From contig JAESIW010000138.1 in NCBI GenBank assembly GCA_016802295.1, positions 1,890,466-1,954,465 of the forward strand: 64,000 bases of DNA, written 5' to 3'. The DNA comes from Brachionus rotundiformis (Eukaryota > Rotifera > Eurotatoria > Ploima > Brachionidae). Position 1 is the first letter of the stretch. Every line of letters begins with the position of its first letter. Below the pieces are notes generated by a model, which worked only from the letters and a program-made list of their open reading frames with translations, was not told where the DNA came from and searched no databases. Both the position numbers and the translations under genes were made by a program. Below, piece after piece: positions 10,841 to 21,493 of this stretch.

Positions 10841-11335
10841 TTTCTGATTTTTTACAAAATATTTACTTGAAAATTTATTAGTCTTTGTGACTATTAAATT
10901 CAAAATAATACAAATTAATTAAATGTTTATAAATTTTATATTTCGAAGACAAATAATTTAAGAAAATTATCTCAGAATTAAATAGGAGGTCTTGAAAAAA
11001 TTGAAAAAAATTACTAGTACTTAAAAACTTAAAAAAAGATAATTGGCACTTTTATTCGAATAATAAAGAATTTAAAAATATATGAAATTGCAAGAAAAAA
11101 TTTAAAATACTTAACAAAAATAACAAAAAGCTATATATCTGAACTCATATGCTTTTTTACCAATAATATCAAGCAAGGCTGTAAGCCTCTCATAATTTTG
11201 CACTGTCACATAATAGATATAATTTGACTGAGTTGGTGAGAAATGAAAAATTTACTCTGTTTGCTATAAAATATTATCTTATAAACTATTCAGAATAATT
11301 TAAGTTTTAATTTTAAATATTTTTTTTGCCAATCA
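10841..11335. repeat. Diverged direct repeat, copy B
   Basis: Second copy of the segment at 10169-10735, with the same ordered anchors and several indels, about 670 bp downstream. The pair fills most of the space between CEP44 and the repeat protein at 11435. No transposase or terminal repeats are seen. Confidence 0.8.
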
Positions 11336-11434
11336 ATTAGCTAATTTAAAGAATCGACATTTTTTTAATGCTTTTATTAAACTAAAATAAGAGTTTTTAT
11401 TTAAAATTAGGAAATTATTTTGGTCGTAAGATAT

Positions 11435-11764
11435 TTATTGGGATTCATAAGTAGAAGCAGCTTCGTAGGTTTTGACAGTGGTTACTGGTGGCAAGAGTTC
11501 TTCTCTGCGTCTTACTTCTACAGTTCTAATCACCTCTTCTCTTGGTACAATTTCGTTCCATCGTCTTACTTCTTCTCTTGGCACGATCTCATTCCATCTT
11601 CGCACAGTTACTTTTGGAACATATTCAACAACTGATTGAACAGTTTCAACTTCTCTGATCACCTCTGGTACGCGAATATATCGAACTGGTCTGCAGTAAA
11701 CTGGAGCACAGCAAACATATTTGGAGTATCTTGGTCGTCGGATTCGGATTTCAATATCGGCCAT
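11435..11764 (-). CDS. Short RWNEIVPREE-repeat protein, paralogue of 1071-1745
   Basis: 109-residue single-exon protein of unknown family. The N-terminus is Arg/Tyr/Cys rich (RRPRYSKYVCCAPVYCRPVR). The middle is VREVETVQSVVEYVPKVTV-like, then two tandem copies of RRWNEIVPREEV and VIRTVEVRRREELL. The tail is short (TVKTYEAASTYESQ). The core is shared almost residue for residue with the 224-residue protein at 1071-1745, so the two are duplicates that differ in the presence of the Ser-rich tail. No signal peptide or membrane segment is visible. A cytoskeletal or integument structural role is a guess from composition. Confidence 0.8.
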   Translation of the reverse strand: MADIEIRIRRPRYSKYVCCAPVYCRPVRYIRVPEVIREVETVQSVVEYVPKVTVRRWNEIVPREEVRRWNEIVPREEVIRTVEVRRREELLPPVTTVKTYEAASTYESQ

Positions 11765-11828
11765 TTTAAAAATTTTGTTTTTTTTTTAAATTTTATCTAA
11801 TTTGGTCGATGGATGAAAAATAAGCTAA

Positions 11829-11835
11829 ATTTATA
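11829..11835 (-). promoter_or_regulatory. TATA-like box of the 11435-11764 gene
   Basis: TATAAAT on the minus strand, 65 nt upstream of the ATG at 11764, at almost the same distance as in the paralogue at 1071-1745. Confidence 0.5.
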
Positions 11836-12414
11836 TGTTTTTCTATTTTAAGTGATTATGTATTGATCTTTTCATGCTTCACTTACCTATTAAATTTTCC
11901 AATGTAGAATACATTCTTTCCATTTCTTAGAGCCATTTTGATTAAATTGAAAAAAAATATCTTTGATTTTAAATGAATAAATAAATTGATAGATCTATTG
12001 TTTCACTATCGATTAAAAATGTTTATGTATTTAAAACGTTTGACTAATTAGATAACATGTTCTAGCACACTTTTTGTTTAATTATATCTCAAGCAATTTA
12101 AAATTTAAACAAAATATTTTCACATAGTTTCAGATAAAATAAGATTCGACTCTAAACTAAAACGATTAGTTAATAACAAACATAGATAAAAAAACATTGC
12201 TTGCGTAAATATTTATTTTAAATAAGATAATCAATACATGGTACGAAAGAGCATTCTTTACCAAATAAACTTTTTATTGCCTAATTAATTAAGTTTAGTC
12301 TTAATAAATCTGAAAAATATTTTATTTTATTGTTATTTAAGTTTATGGAAAAATAAATTAGTAAAATAGTTTCTATTATCAGATCGGATTTAAAAAAATT
12401 TCCCTCTAATTTGA
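11836..12414. other. Intergenic, about 0.6 kb
   Basis: AT-rich DNA between two minus-strand genes. No coding exon, RNA gene or repeat recognised. Confidence 0.55.
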
Positions 12415-13518
12415 TTATTTTTTATAAGTGCGAGTGCCAGTGGCTAATTTAGCATTCTGGTCATACGGGCTGCTCTGAATCGGTTTCGGCTTTGAAGTTC
12501 TTTCTGCTTTGGCCTAATAAAAATTAAAAAATTTTAAATAATTATTTTCCTAGATTAATTACTCTTTCTTGGTATCTTCTTTCATAATAATCAAGTTCAG
12601 ATTCACCGGGTTTACGCTGAGCTGACAAGGCTTCTTTAGATGGCACAAGTTCTCCTTTGGAATTTTTGACCACATCGGCATGAGCATATTGCCGCAAGAA
12701 CGGATGATCTTGACTATTTATGGGCTGATCGAAAAAGCTTTCATCAGGTCTTCCACGTCCTGATGGATCCAATCTCAAATAACCATCGGCCAATGAACTA
12801 AAACCAGTTATTCCTCCCATTGCTTGATATGGCACGTCCTGACCAACAGGATGACCTCTTGCTTCTCTTTCTTCTTTATTTTCAACAAGTGTATAATGTG
12901 CATGACATGGCTCGCCACAATCTAGTCAATTAAATTACCAAATAAAACCAATAAAATATTTAAATCAAACTGCATGTGTACGAGCTCTTAAAACCAGTGC
13001 ATTTACATCCAGATTTTGTGCAGTTAAAAGGTCTGGTGACTTTATGGTCATCGGTAACGTGTTTGCATCCACAACGGATCGATTGAGAACCATTTTTGGG
13101 AACATAAGTAAAAGTGGCACAGGGACATCCGTATTCTTTGCAAGGAAGCAGAATTGGACGGCTCTTGGGAAGGTCTTTAAAATCAGTCTGGTGCTGTTTA
13201 TAGCGATGCTTGCAAAAACATTGAGTTTCAGGTCCGATGAGGACACAGTCCATACCTGTCGGGTTCACCCATGAAACATATACCCTGTTCTTCAAGCGCA
13301 TTGGTAAAACTTCTCGTTTGTATTTTTCGTACTCTTCTGGTGTAAATGTTATACCATTATCATCATTACCAACAATTCTGGAACAAAAATAATTCTTTAA
13401 TTAACAAGCTAATTAAAAAACCATGGCACTACCTTGAGTATTCCAAATAGGCATCGATACCTGCTGCAGCATTTCGATCCACAGGTATACGATTTTCAGG
13501 CGCTCCTCTAAAAGCCAT
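12415..13518 (-). CDS. FAM221-like protein
   Basis: 316-residue member of the FAM221 family, whose function is not established. Exons: 13433-13518, 12971-13377, 12563-12921 and 12415-12513. The first exon gives MAFRGAPENRIPVDRNAAAG. The core holds the family's Cys/His-rich segment (VSWVNPTGMDCVLIGPETQC, CFCKHRYKQH, PCKEYGCPCATFTYVP, RCGCKHVTDDH, NCTKSGCKCTGF), which may bind metal. The C-terminal part has MGGITGFSSLADGYLRLD. The last exon (AKAERTSKPKPIQSSPYDQN...) is reached by splicing at AGA|GTAATT. Without that splice the frame would stop at VINLGK, but the coding-like sequence downstream and in-phase acceptor favour the spliced form. Confidence 0.85.
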
Positions 13519-13815
13519 TTATTTTTATTTTTTGATAAATAAAAAAAAAATTTATTTTCTTGATTTAAATTAAAATTAATTCTTGCTGTCACAGCAACAA
13601 TATTTAATATATAAATATTTCACCTATTATTTTTTATTCTATATTAAGTCGTAAAGCCAATACTCTTGTGAAATTATTTTTGTTTTAATTTAATTACATT
13701 TAGAAGCTTTAATTAGAATTGATTAATATTATACAATCAAAAATAGAAAAATTAAATAATAATAAAAAATATTTTAATTAAATTTAAAAAAAATGTTCAT
13801 TTTAAAAGCTTCATG

Positions 13816-14474
13816 TTAATTAGCTGCCAAGACATTTTGACCAAATCGGTTTCTTATATTACCCGGTCTGTGATAATTAGCGACATAATAGAGCACTGTG
13901 GCATTTTTATTTCTTACCATTTTGTTCACAATCGCAAATCCGAACCCGACCTGTGTGGTCGATTTCCACACTATTTGCGTAAAATGACCAGCATCATGAT
14001 AGAAACGCGGGGCGTCAAAGTTGTACAGCGATATTTCTCTATACCATTTTGATGTCAAATAAAGTGCCCAGTCTAAATAAACATGATAATAAATTTTAAT
14101 AGATATTAGACCGGATTACATTTGCAGTCAATATATTGGCTGTATGTAAAGGCCGCTTTGGCCAAATTTTCACCAAGGCCAGACAAACTATGCTCGAACA
14201 GATTTGATTTTGCTAAATAAAAAGCATAATCTTGGGCAAGTTTGGTCAAATTTGAGTTTAAGTTTAGAAGTGGTGTCCGATGATAACTCCTGTATAAATT
14301 ATGAGCATACAGGGCATATTGTCTAAAATCATCTAGACAGACCTTAGACGGCATCTGGGTTGCTGTCTGATCAAAAAACTTAAATTTTATACAATTAACT
14401 TCATTTTTTGGCTTGATAAAAATTATTACTGCCCAGCAAATAAATATGAATGTTATATTTAAAAATATTTTCAT
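13816..14474 (-). CDS. Secreted CAP-superfamily protein (GAPR-1-like)
   Basis: 203 residues, exons 14120-14474 and 13816-14072. The N-terminus MKIFLNITFIFICWAVIIFI is a signal peptide or membrane anchor. The CAP (SCP/TAPS) fold is shown by YALYAHNLYRSYHRTPLL, LAQDYAFYLAKSNLFEHS, GENLAKA, the CAP motif AGHFTQIVWKSTTQVGFGFA and a C-terminal VLYYVANYHRPGN. The His-Glu pairs expected in the CAP cavity are present (EHS, GEN, GHFTQ). It is closest in layout to GAPR-1/GLIPR2-like and plant PR-1-like single-domain members, since no Cys-rich C-terminal module follows. The target is unknown. Confidence 0.88.
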
Positions 14475-14905
14475 TTCTTAATAATTATATCCTTTAAAAA
14501 TCGAATAGATTTAAACATGTGAAACAGATTTTATATGAACAGGTTTTATCAATTATTCAGACTTAAGATCACAATAAAAAAATATTCAAGTATTTATATT
14601 TTAATTGTTGAAACAAATTTATGAATTTTAATAAAAATTTAACCAATTTTCTTGTTTATTAAATGTCTATCAAAAAATATTAATAATAATAATATAATAA
14701 AATTTTTTATCAATTTAATAATTTACAAATTAATTAATTGATTTTAATAGTTAACTTAAAATAAGTTTAAAAGTAAAGTTAAATTTTGATAATAAATTTA
14801 TTCAAATCTGAATACTCAGCGCTTGAAATTACCAAGCAAAAATTCAAAAATTTATATCATATTTTTTAATTCAATTCAACATTCACTTAAAAACTAAGAT
14901 AAAAA
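14475..14905. promoter_or_regulatory. Divergent intergenic region of the CAP gene and PSMD11
   Basis: 431 bp of AT-rich DNA between two divergent start codons. It must hold both promoters. No distinctive element was seen beyond a TATAATTA stretch just upstream of the CAP start. Confidence 0.45.
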
Positions 14906-16165
14906 ATGGAACAAGAATTAGAAAGTGCCCAAGCTCATATAGCGGCCAAGAACTATGAATCAGCATTCACCATACTACACAAGCTAGTAAGTCAAGATGT
15001 TAAGCCAAAAGACGAGGAAAGCGTCGCTGTCAAAGAACAGGCTATATTGGATTTGGGAAATTTGCTCAAAGAGACAAAAAAAGCCAACCAATTGGCCGAG
15101 TTGATAGTCTTTACCAGACCTTTTTTGGCCATGGTCAGCAAAGCCAAAGCGGCTAAACTGGTGAGAAATTTGGTTGATATGTTTTTGGACTTGGAAGCAG
15201 GCACTGGTGAAGAAATAAGACTTTGCTCAGAGAATATCGAATGGGCCAAAAGTGAAAACAGGACATTCTTGCGCCAAGCATTGGAAGTGCGCTTAATTGG
15301 TCTTTACTACGAAAATCAGAGATATACAGACGCTATTGCTTTGGGATCCCAGTTGTTAAAAGAACTTAAAAAATTAGATGATAAATTGTTGTTGGTAGAG
15401 GTCCAATTGCTAGAAAGCAAGACATATCATTCACTTAGCAATCTGTCCAAAGCTCGCGCTGCGCTCACTTCGGCAAGAACTACTGCTAATGGAATCTACT
15501 GTCCACCAAAGCTTCAAGCCAGTCTTGACCTTCAATCAGGCATGCTTCACGCTGCAGACGACCGCGACTTCAAAACCGCTTTTTCATACTTTTATGAGGC
15601 TTTCGAAGGATTCGATTCCATTGACAACTCAAAAGCCATCACTGGACTCAAATATATGCTCTTGTCCAAAGTAATGCTTAACCAACCTGAGGATATAAAC
15701 AGCTTGATAAGTGGTAAACTGGCGCTTAAGTATGCTGGCAGAGAAATTGAATCAATGAAGGCCATTGCTTCAGCTAGCGAGAAAAGATCACTCGCCGAGT
15801 TTCAGCGAACTTTAGTTGAGTTTAAAGACCAGCTAATTGATGACTTATTTGTTAGATCTCATTTGGACACGCTGTATGACAATTTATTGGAACAAAATTT
15901 AAGCAAAATTATTGAACCATTTTCAAAAGTGCAAATAGACCATGTGGCCAAGTTGATTAAATTACCACAAGAAGATGTCGAACGTAAATTGTCTCAAATG
16001 ATTTTGGACAAAAAACTGAGCGGAATTTTGGATCAAGGAACAGGGGCCCTAATCTTGTTCGACTCAAAACCAGTCGATTTAGTCTACAAGAATTCTTTGT
16101 CAATTATTCAAGAGATGGGAAAAGTAGTGGACAATTTGTACACCAAAGTTAAAAAATTGTCCTAA
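14906..16165 (+). CDS. PSMD11: 26S proteasome non-ATPase subunit Rpn6
   Basis: 419-residue intronless gene, close to the usual length of PSMD11/Rpn6 (about 422). Rpn6 is a lid subunit that clamps the 20S core to the 19S base by contacting alpha-ring and ATPase subunits. The N-terminal two thirds form the alpha-solenoid ([92 protein letters not shown]). The C-terminal PCI domain ends with [54 protein letters not shown]. Start [13 protein letters not shown] matches the family. A gene with no intron is unusual here, because most neighbours are split. Confidence 0.97.
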   Translation: MEQELESAQAHIAAKNYESAFTILHKLVSQDVKPKDEESVAVKEQAILDLGNLLKETKKANQLAELIVFTRPFLAMVSKAKAAKLVRNLVDMFLDLEAGTGEEIRLCSENIEWAKSENRTFLRQALEVRLIGLYYENQRYTDAIALGSQLLKELKKLDDKLLLVEVQLLESKTYHSLSNLSKARAALTSARTTANGIYCPPKLQASLDLQSGMLHAADDRDFKTAFSYFYEAFEGFDSIDNSKAITGLKYMLLSKVMLNQPEDINSLISGKLALKYAGREIESMKAIASASEKRSLAEFQRTLVEFKDQLIDDLFVRSHLDTLYDNLLEQNLSKIIEPFSKVQIDHVAKLIKLPQEDVERKLSQMILDKKLSGILDQGTGALILFDSKPVDLVYKNSLSIIQEMGKVVDNLYTKVKKLS

Positions 16166-16414
16166 ATTTACTAATTATTAATTAACTAATTTATAATTTT
16201 GTAGACATCGACTTAATTTTTTTAATTTTTTTTCAAAATTACAGGTTATTCGCTTTTATCAAATAAAATAAAAATTATAACTATTAATAATTTTTTCAAT
16301 AATTGATAATATTAAATAAAAATTAATTATCTTATTTAAAAGATATTTTTATTCTCAGTAACAGCAAAAAATATATTGATATTGGTAAGATTTAAAATTT
16401 AAGAAGAAAAAGTT

Positions 16415-16431
16415 CGTCCCTAGGTGGATTC

Positions 16432-16468
<37 letters not shown>

Positions 16469-16488
16469 GCCGATTGCGCCATAGAGAC
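16415..16488 (-). tRNA. tRNA-Asn (GUU)
   Basis: Identical in all 74 nt to the copy at 849-922, on the opposite strand. A T-run follows its 3' end. Confidence 0.97.
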
Positions 16489-16821
16489 CTATTGGCGTCA
16501 ACTGGAAAAAAATCCAATTTTATCTTTTATAAGAATCAAAAAATTTGTTTTGATTGAGAAAAATTTCTTTAAAAAAATATGCCAAAAATTAAAGGTTTAA
16601 AATTTTAACCATTTCCAGGTATTCTTTTAAACCTTGTACCTTAAGATTTTAATTTTGTACTTATAAAATTTAAAATGGTTCTAAGTTTTGATTTAATCTT
16701 AATATTCAAAAGTTATATGGTTTCTTATCATGCATCTTTGGCGTAAATGCAAAAGAAATGCTCAAAAAACATTTGTTGAGTTCATTAGTTATCACATAAT
16801 AGCACACCTTTGGGTAAAAAA

Positions 16822-16828
16822 TATAAAA
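16822..16828 (+). promoter_or_regulatory. TATA box of chitinase 1
   Basis: TATAAAA, 36 nt upstream of the ATG at 16858. If transcription begins about 30 nt downstream, the 5' UTR is only a few nucleotides. The other two chitinases have the same arrangement. Confidence 0.6.
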
Positions 16829-16857
16829 TCACAAACTAATTAGCTCTTAAAACAAAA

Positions 16858-18589
16858 ATGTTAAAAAAAATAATTTTATTAACTATTTTTTTAAATTACA
16901 TCGAGTTTATCTCGAGTAAAAATATAGTTTGTTATACGACCAATTGGTCCCAGTACCGCCCTGGTCAAGGAAAATTTGTCCCCGAAAATATTGACCCATT
17001 TTTGTGCACTCATTTAATTTATTCGTTTGCCAAGCTAACTGATAACAAATTAGCTGCATATGAATGGAACGATGAGTCAACAGATTGGTCAAAGGGAATG
17101 TATGAGCGTACCACAGATTTGAAAATGATAAATCCTAATTTGAAGGTATTGTTAGCTGTTGGTGGCTGGAATATGGGCTCTCAGCCTTTTATTCAAATGG
17201 TCAGTAGTGAAAATACAATGAATGATTTTGTCGAACATTCGGTTAGTTATCTCAAGCAGCACAAATTTGATGGTCTTGATCTGGACTGGGAATATCCAAG
17301 TAATATAGCTGGAAAATTTAAAGATAAATAATCTGTAAAGATAAATTTAGTTAGATACAAGAGCCAATTTACCAGACTTGTCCAAGTAATTAAGCCAGAC
17401 TGAAGAAAAGATTATTTTTTAAATTTTCTACTAAAGAAACTCAAAGACAGATATAGATCAGAAAACTTAATGGTCACTGCTGCTGTCGCTGCTGGAAAAT
17501 CCAACATTGACGAGTCCTATGACATACCAGCTTTGGCTCAGTAAGATTCAAATTATTCTAAATTATAGCAAAAATTGGTATTTATATTTTAGATATCTTG
17601 ATTTTTTGAACATTATGACTTATGTAAAAGATAAAATGTTTTTTTTTATACTTTTATCTATTTTTTTTTAAATAAAGGATTATCATGGTCAATGGGAAAT
17701 GTTCACTGGTCACAATGCTCCATTGTATCCACGACCTAACGAAAATTCAGAGCAATTAATTCTTAATATTAATTTTACAGTCAATTATTACATCCAAAAT
17801 GGATATCCGGCAAACAAAATAAATCTAGGTCTAGCTACTTATGGTAGATCATTTACTTTGTTCCTTAATACCATGAATGGTATGGGTGCCACTACAGTTG
17901 GAGGTGGTACAGCTGGTCAAGTATTTATTTAAAAAATGTGTAGAAAAATTTAAAATTTTTTTTAGTTTACTAGAGAAAAGGGATTTTTGTCTTATTATGA
18001 AATATGTCAAAATTTAAATTCTGGCTGGACTAGGCGATGGAATGATGACCATAAAGTTCCATATGCATTCAAGGGCAACGAATGGGTCGGTTACGATGAC
18101 ACGACCAGCTTGACTGCTAAGGTAGAGTATGCTAAAAGTAAGAATTTAGGCGGAGTGATGTTCTGGGCCATAGATTTGGACGATTTTGACGGAAGCTTCT
18201 GTAACAGTGGTAAATATCCGCTAATGAACCATGTAAAGCAGCTATGGAATGATAACTCCGTTGTGACACAAGCAAGCTCTACTAGCCAAACCGGAACAAC
18301 TGGATCAATTGGATCTAGTTCAAGCACTTCTAGCTCGATTGTTACTAGCTCAATCACTTCCACAACAACTAGATCCAGCTCAACTACCACTAAAGTTCAA
18401 CATAGTCTTTGCTATAATGGACAAGGATACTATGCAGATGTTTCTTCAAATTGTCAAAAATATTATATCTGTGAACTTTTATCAGGTGTTTTAACTGTAT
18501 TTACCTTCAATTGTCCAGTAGGTTTGATGTTTGATACAAATTTAAATGTATGCAACTGGCCTGAACTTGTCGTTTGTAAAAAAGATTAA
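16858..18589 (+). CDS. GH18 chitinase 1 with chitin-binding domain
   Basis: 492-residue secreted chitinase that hydrolyses beta-1,4-linked GlcNAc polymers. Exons: 16858-17299, 17351-17385, 17437-17540, 17593-17623, 17678-17920 and 17966-18589. It has a signal peptide (MLKKIILLTIFLNYIEFISS), then a GH18 barrel with KVLLAVGGWNMGS, catalytic DGLDLDWEYP (residues 138-147, Glu as proton donor), FLNIMTYDYHGQW, NKINLGLATYGRSF and GGVMFWAIDLDDFDGSFC. A Ser/Thr-rich, probably O-glycosylated linker leads to a six-Cys peritrophin-A type chitin-binding domain (CYNGQGYY ... CPVGLMFD ... CNWPELVVC). Unspliced, the frame hits TAA soon after WEYP; the 51-nt intron removes it. Substrate could be eggshell, trophi or food chitin. 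Confidence 0.94.
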
Positions 18590-18838
18590 TTAAATATGCT
18601 TTAATTAATAAAATTTAGCAAATTGACTTTTTAGTTGTTATTTTGTTTAGATAATGAATTAATGATGCAAAAAAGAATTTAATAAATGTCAATTAATAAA
18701 GATAGTTTAAATTTTTTTCTTATTTAAATAAATTTTCATTAAAAATCGGTCACTAATTTTCTAATATAATATCAATAATTAATTAATTAAAAAAAGCAAT
18801 AAAAATGCAAAGATTTATTTAAAACTAAGTTTAATTTT

Positions 18839-20647
18839 TTAACCACATTTAACCAAATTTTGATGATTACAATACTTGTATTTAGAGTCAAATAGGGTTC
18901 CCTTGGGACAATCAACATATATTACATTTTGATGTATGGTACCATAATAAACACATATATAATATCTTTGACAACCAGTACTAATGTCAGGATAGTATCC
19001 ATCTTTATCATAACATAAATTATCAGGATCGGAATTTTTAGATGCAGTTGTTGAAGGTGATGGTGCTTTTGGAGTTGATGTTGTAGTTGTAGGAGCTGGG
19101 CTTTTGGATGTGACCGAAGGCAAAGGTGGTGTCGATGTAGCTAGTTTGGATGATGTAGCTGAAATAGTGGAAGTTGCACATGAACAAATAGGCGATGAAA
19201 TAAAATTGTTTTTGGCTGAAGTGATCAATGGATATTTTCCTTGGCCACACACTGAGCCTGAAAAATCGTCCAAATCGATAGCCTATAGAATACAATTGCT
19301 TAAAATTAAGATAACTTGACCATTACGGGCAGTCTTACCCAAAACATTATGCCACCAAGGTTCTTGCTCTTGGCATATTCTACTTTAAACTCCAAACTAT
19401 CTGGATCATCATATGAAATCCACTGGTTGCCAGAGTACATGTAAGGAACTTTGCTTTCTGGGTCGAATATTTTGGTCCAACCTCTGGAACAAATTTCATA
19501 ATAGGCCAAATAGCCTGCTTCTTGTGTATACTTAAGAAAAGTTAAAATTTAGAAAAAAATTTTAGGGTCATGTGATTCCAACTTTTCCAGTGATTCCTGG
19601 ACCTGAAATTGCAGCATCAACTGAATTTTGAGCCGTATTTGACAAGGTAAATGAACGTCCATATGCAGGTAAGCCAAGATTTATTTTTTCAGCTGAGAAA
19701 CCAGATTGAATGTAATAGGAAATTGTAAAATCAACATTAAAGGTCGCCTGATCGCCGGTTTCCACTGAACGCCGGTATAATGGTGCATTGTGGCCAGTTC
19801 TTGAATCCCAAGTACCATGATAATCCTTTTAGATAAAAAATTATCTTCATGAAATAAAAGTAATAATTTTTTTTTGCTTACATAGCTCATTACGTTCAAA
19901 AAATCAAGATATCTTTAAAAAATTTATTTTCATTAGCTTATTAAATAAATAATTATTTATATACTTTGATAATTCAGGTAGGTCATAGGCAGAGTCAATT
20001 TTGCTCTTACCAGCAGCCACTGCGGCACTAAGCAATAAGTTTTCTGTCAAAAATCGGTTTTTAAGAGCCTAAAAATTAAAATTATCTTTGTTATCTTTCT
20101 CATTTGGTATAATATTTTAATACCTTGACCAATTTGGTAAATTGAACTTTGTAACCCTCTAAGCAACACAAAATTAATGAAAATTTTTAATAAACTAACA
20201 AAATTAACCTGGATATTCCCAGTCTAGGTCAAGTCCGTCAAAATTTCTATTTTTCAAAAATACCACTGTGGTATCTACAAAACTTTGAATGGCTGCATCA
20301 CTAGAGACAATGCTAATGAATGGAGCTGAGCCCATATTCCATCCACCAACAGCTAACATTACTTTTAAATTGGGATTCACTTTCTTTAAGTCAGTTGTTT
20401 TTTCGTACAGACCCTTGGACCACTGGGTTGAGTCATCATTCCATTCATATGGCTCTAGTTTATTTGCCACAATTTTGGCAAACGAATAAAGAATATGAGT
20501 GCATAAGAATGGATCTATATTTTCAGGCAAAAAAGCTCCAATGCCAGTACGATATTGAGCCCAGTTGGTGAAATAGCACACAACTCTCTGTTCACAATAA
20601 ATGGCGCCTATACCAAGAAAAAGAATGCATAAAGATATGAATTTCAT
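18839..20647 (-). CDS. GH18 chitinase 2 with chitin-binding domain
   Basis: 495-residue secreted chitinase, tail-to-tail with chitinase 1. Exons: 20209-20647, 20124-20158, 19965-20068, 19882-19912, 19583-19825, 19339-19530 and 18839-19282. Signal peptide MKFISLCILFLGIGAIYC; AVGGWNMGSAPF; catalytic DGLDLDWEYP at residues 137-146; FLNVMSYDYHGTW; INLGLPAYGRSF; GGIMFWAIDLDDFSGSVC. A Thr/Ser/Pro/Ala-rich linker and a six-Cys chitin-binding domain (LCYDKDGYYPDI ... CPKGTLFD ... CNHQNLVKC) complete it. All five introns of chitinase 1 are shared, and there is one additional intron after GGIMFW. The catalytic residues are intact. Confidence 0.94.
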
Positions 20648-20680
20648 TTTTTTTAATGTACTTTATTATTTTTTATTTCA

Positions 20681-20687
20681 ATTTATA
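20681..20687 (-). promoter_or_regulatory. TATA box of chitinase 2
   Basis: TATAAAT on the minus strand (GGCTATAAATTG), 34 nt upstream of the ATG at 20647, matching the placement in chitinases 1 and 3. Confidence 0.6.
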
Positions 20688-20884
20688 GCCTGTTTGGAAC
20701 ATCATATGATTAGTAATTTTAATTAAAAATTTTATTAAATTCATTTTCAATATGATTTATTTAAAGTACCATGTCTACTTCTGCATTGAGTTTTATTCTA
20801 TTTGATTATATAATGAAAAATATTATTTATTTTAGTCTGCAAGTTAAAAATTAATTTTTTTTAACTAAGTTTATGAAAAAATTT

Positions 20885-20906
20885 CCTTCTAGGTAAATTC
20901 GAACCA
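20885..20906 (-). pseudogene. tRNA-Asn 3' fragment
   Basis: On the minus strand this reads CTGGTTCGAATTTACCTAGAAGG and matches the T-arm and acceptor 3' half of the nearby tRNA-Asn genes (GTGGTTCGAATCCACCTAGGGAC) with several changes that break the T-stem and acceptor. The 5' half is missing. It lies only about 160 bp from an intact tRNA-Asn. Confidence 0.55.
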
Positions 20907-21068
20907 GTACATGGTCTGGAAAATCAATCGAAATAGAAATTATAAATTAAATATTAACGATAAATAAAAATATTTAAAAATATGAACTATAAAAGATTAA
21001 ATATTTAAATTATCAAACTTTTGAATTGATTATATTTAAAAAGTTTAACTATCTAGAATAAAAAAGTT

Positions 21069-21085
21069 CGTCCCTAGGTGGATTC

Positions 21086-21122
<37 letters not shown>

Positions 21123-21142
21123 GCCGATTGCGCCATAGAGAC
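21069..21142 (-). tRNA. tRNA-Asn (GUU)
   Basis: Identical to the copy at 849-922. It lies between chitinases 2 and 3, followed by a T-run on its own strand. Confidence 0.97.
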
Positions 21143-21350
21143 TTAATGACACAACTTGTTTAAAAGATACCTTATTTTTTCTGATAAATTTTGTTGCTAA
21201 TACCTTAAAAGCAAGAATATTATTATCATTTTGAAATATGTTTTAATCTAATTGTAAATATTCTAAAATAAAATTTTAATAAATTTTTTTTAATTAAAAA
21301 AAAAAATATTTTGCATTCATTTAGTGAATTATAAGTTCATCATAGCATAT

Positions 21351-21432
21351 GCTGCGATGGCCGAGTGGTTAAGGCGACAGACTTGAAATCTGTTGGGTTA
21401 TTCCCGCACAGGTTCAAATCCTGTTCGCAGCG
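21351..21432 (+). tRNA. tRNA-Ser (UGA)
   Basis: 82-nt type II tRNA. The acceptor stem is GCTGCGA/TCGCAGC, with discriminator G. The anticodon arm ACAGA-CTTGAAA-TCTGT reads TGA. The extended variable arm (TGGGTTATTCCCGCA) is typical of tRNA-Ser, and the T-loop is GGTTCAAATCC. A T-run follows. It ends about 60 bp from the 3' end of chitinase 3. Confidence 0.96.
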
Positions 21433-21493
21433 AATTTTTTATTAATTTATTTAGTGACAAATTTTATTTATCTAATTTAAACAAAAAAATATT

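Noticed and set aside
10169..11335. CRISPR-like or prophage-like repeat structure
   Set aside because: Animal genome; two long diverged copies with no short regular repeats.
12542..12562. FAM221 ending in VINLGK
   Set aside because: A donor at AGA|GTAATT and an in-phase acceptor give a longer, coding-like last exon (12415-12513). It could still exist as an isoform.
17300..17331. Premature stop after WEYP in chitinase 1, suggesting a pseudogene
   Set aside because: The stop lies in a 51-nt GT-AG intron (17300-17350). Splicing restores the family sequence, and the paralogue has an intron at the same place.
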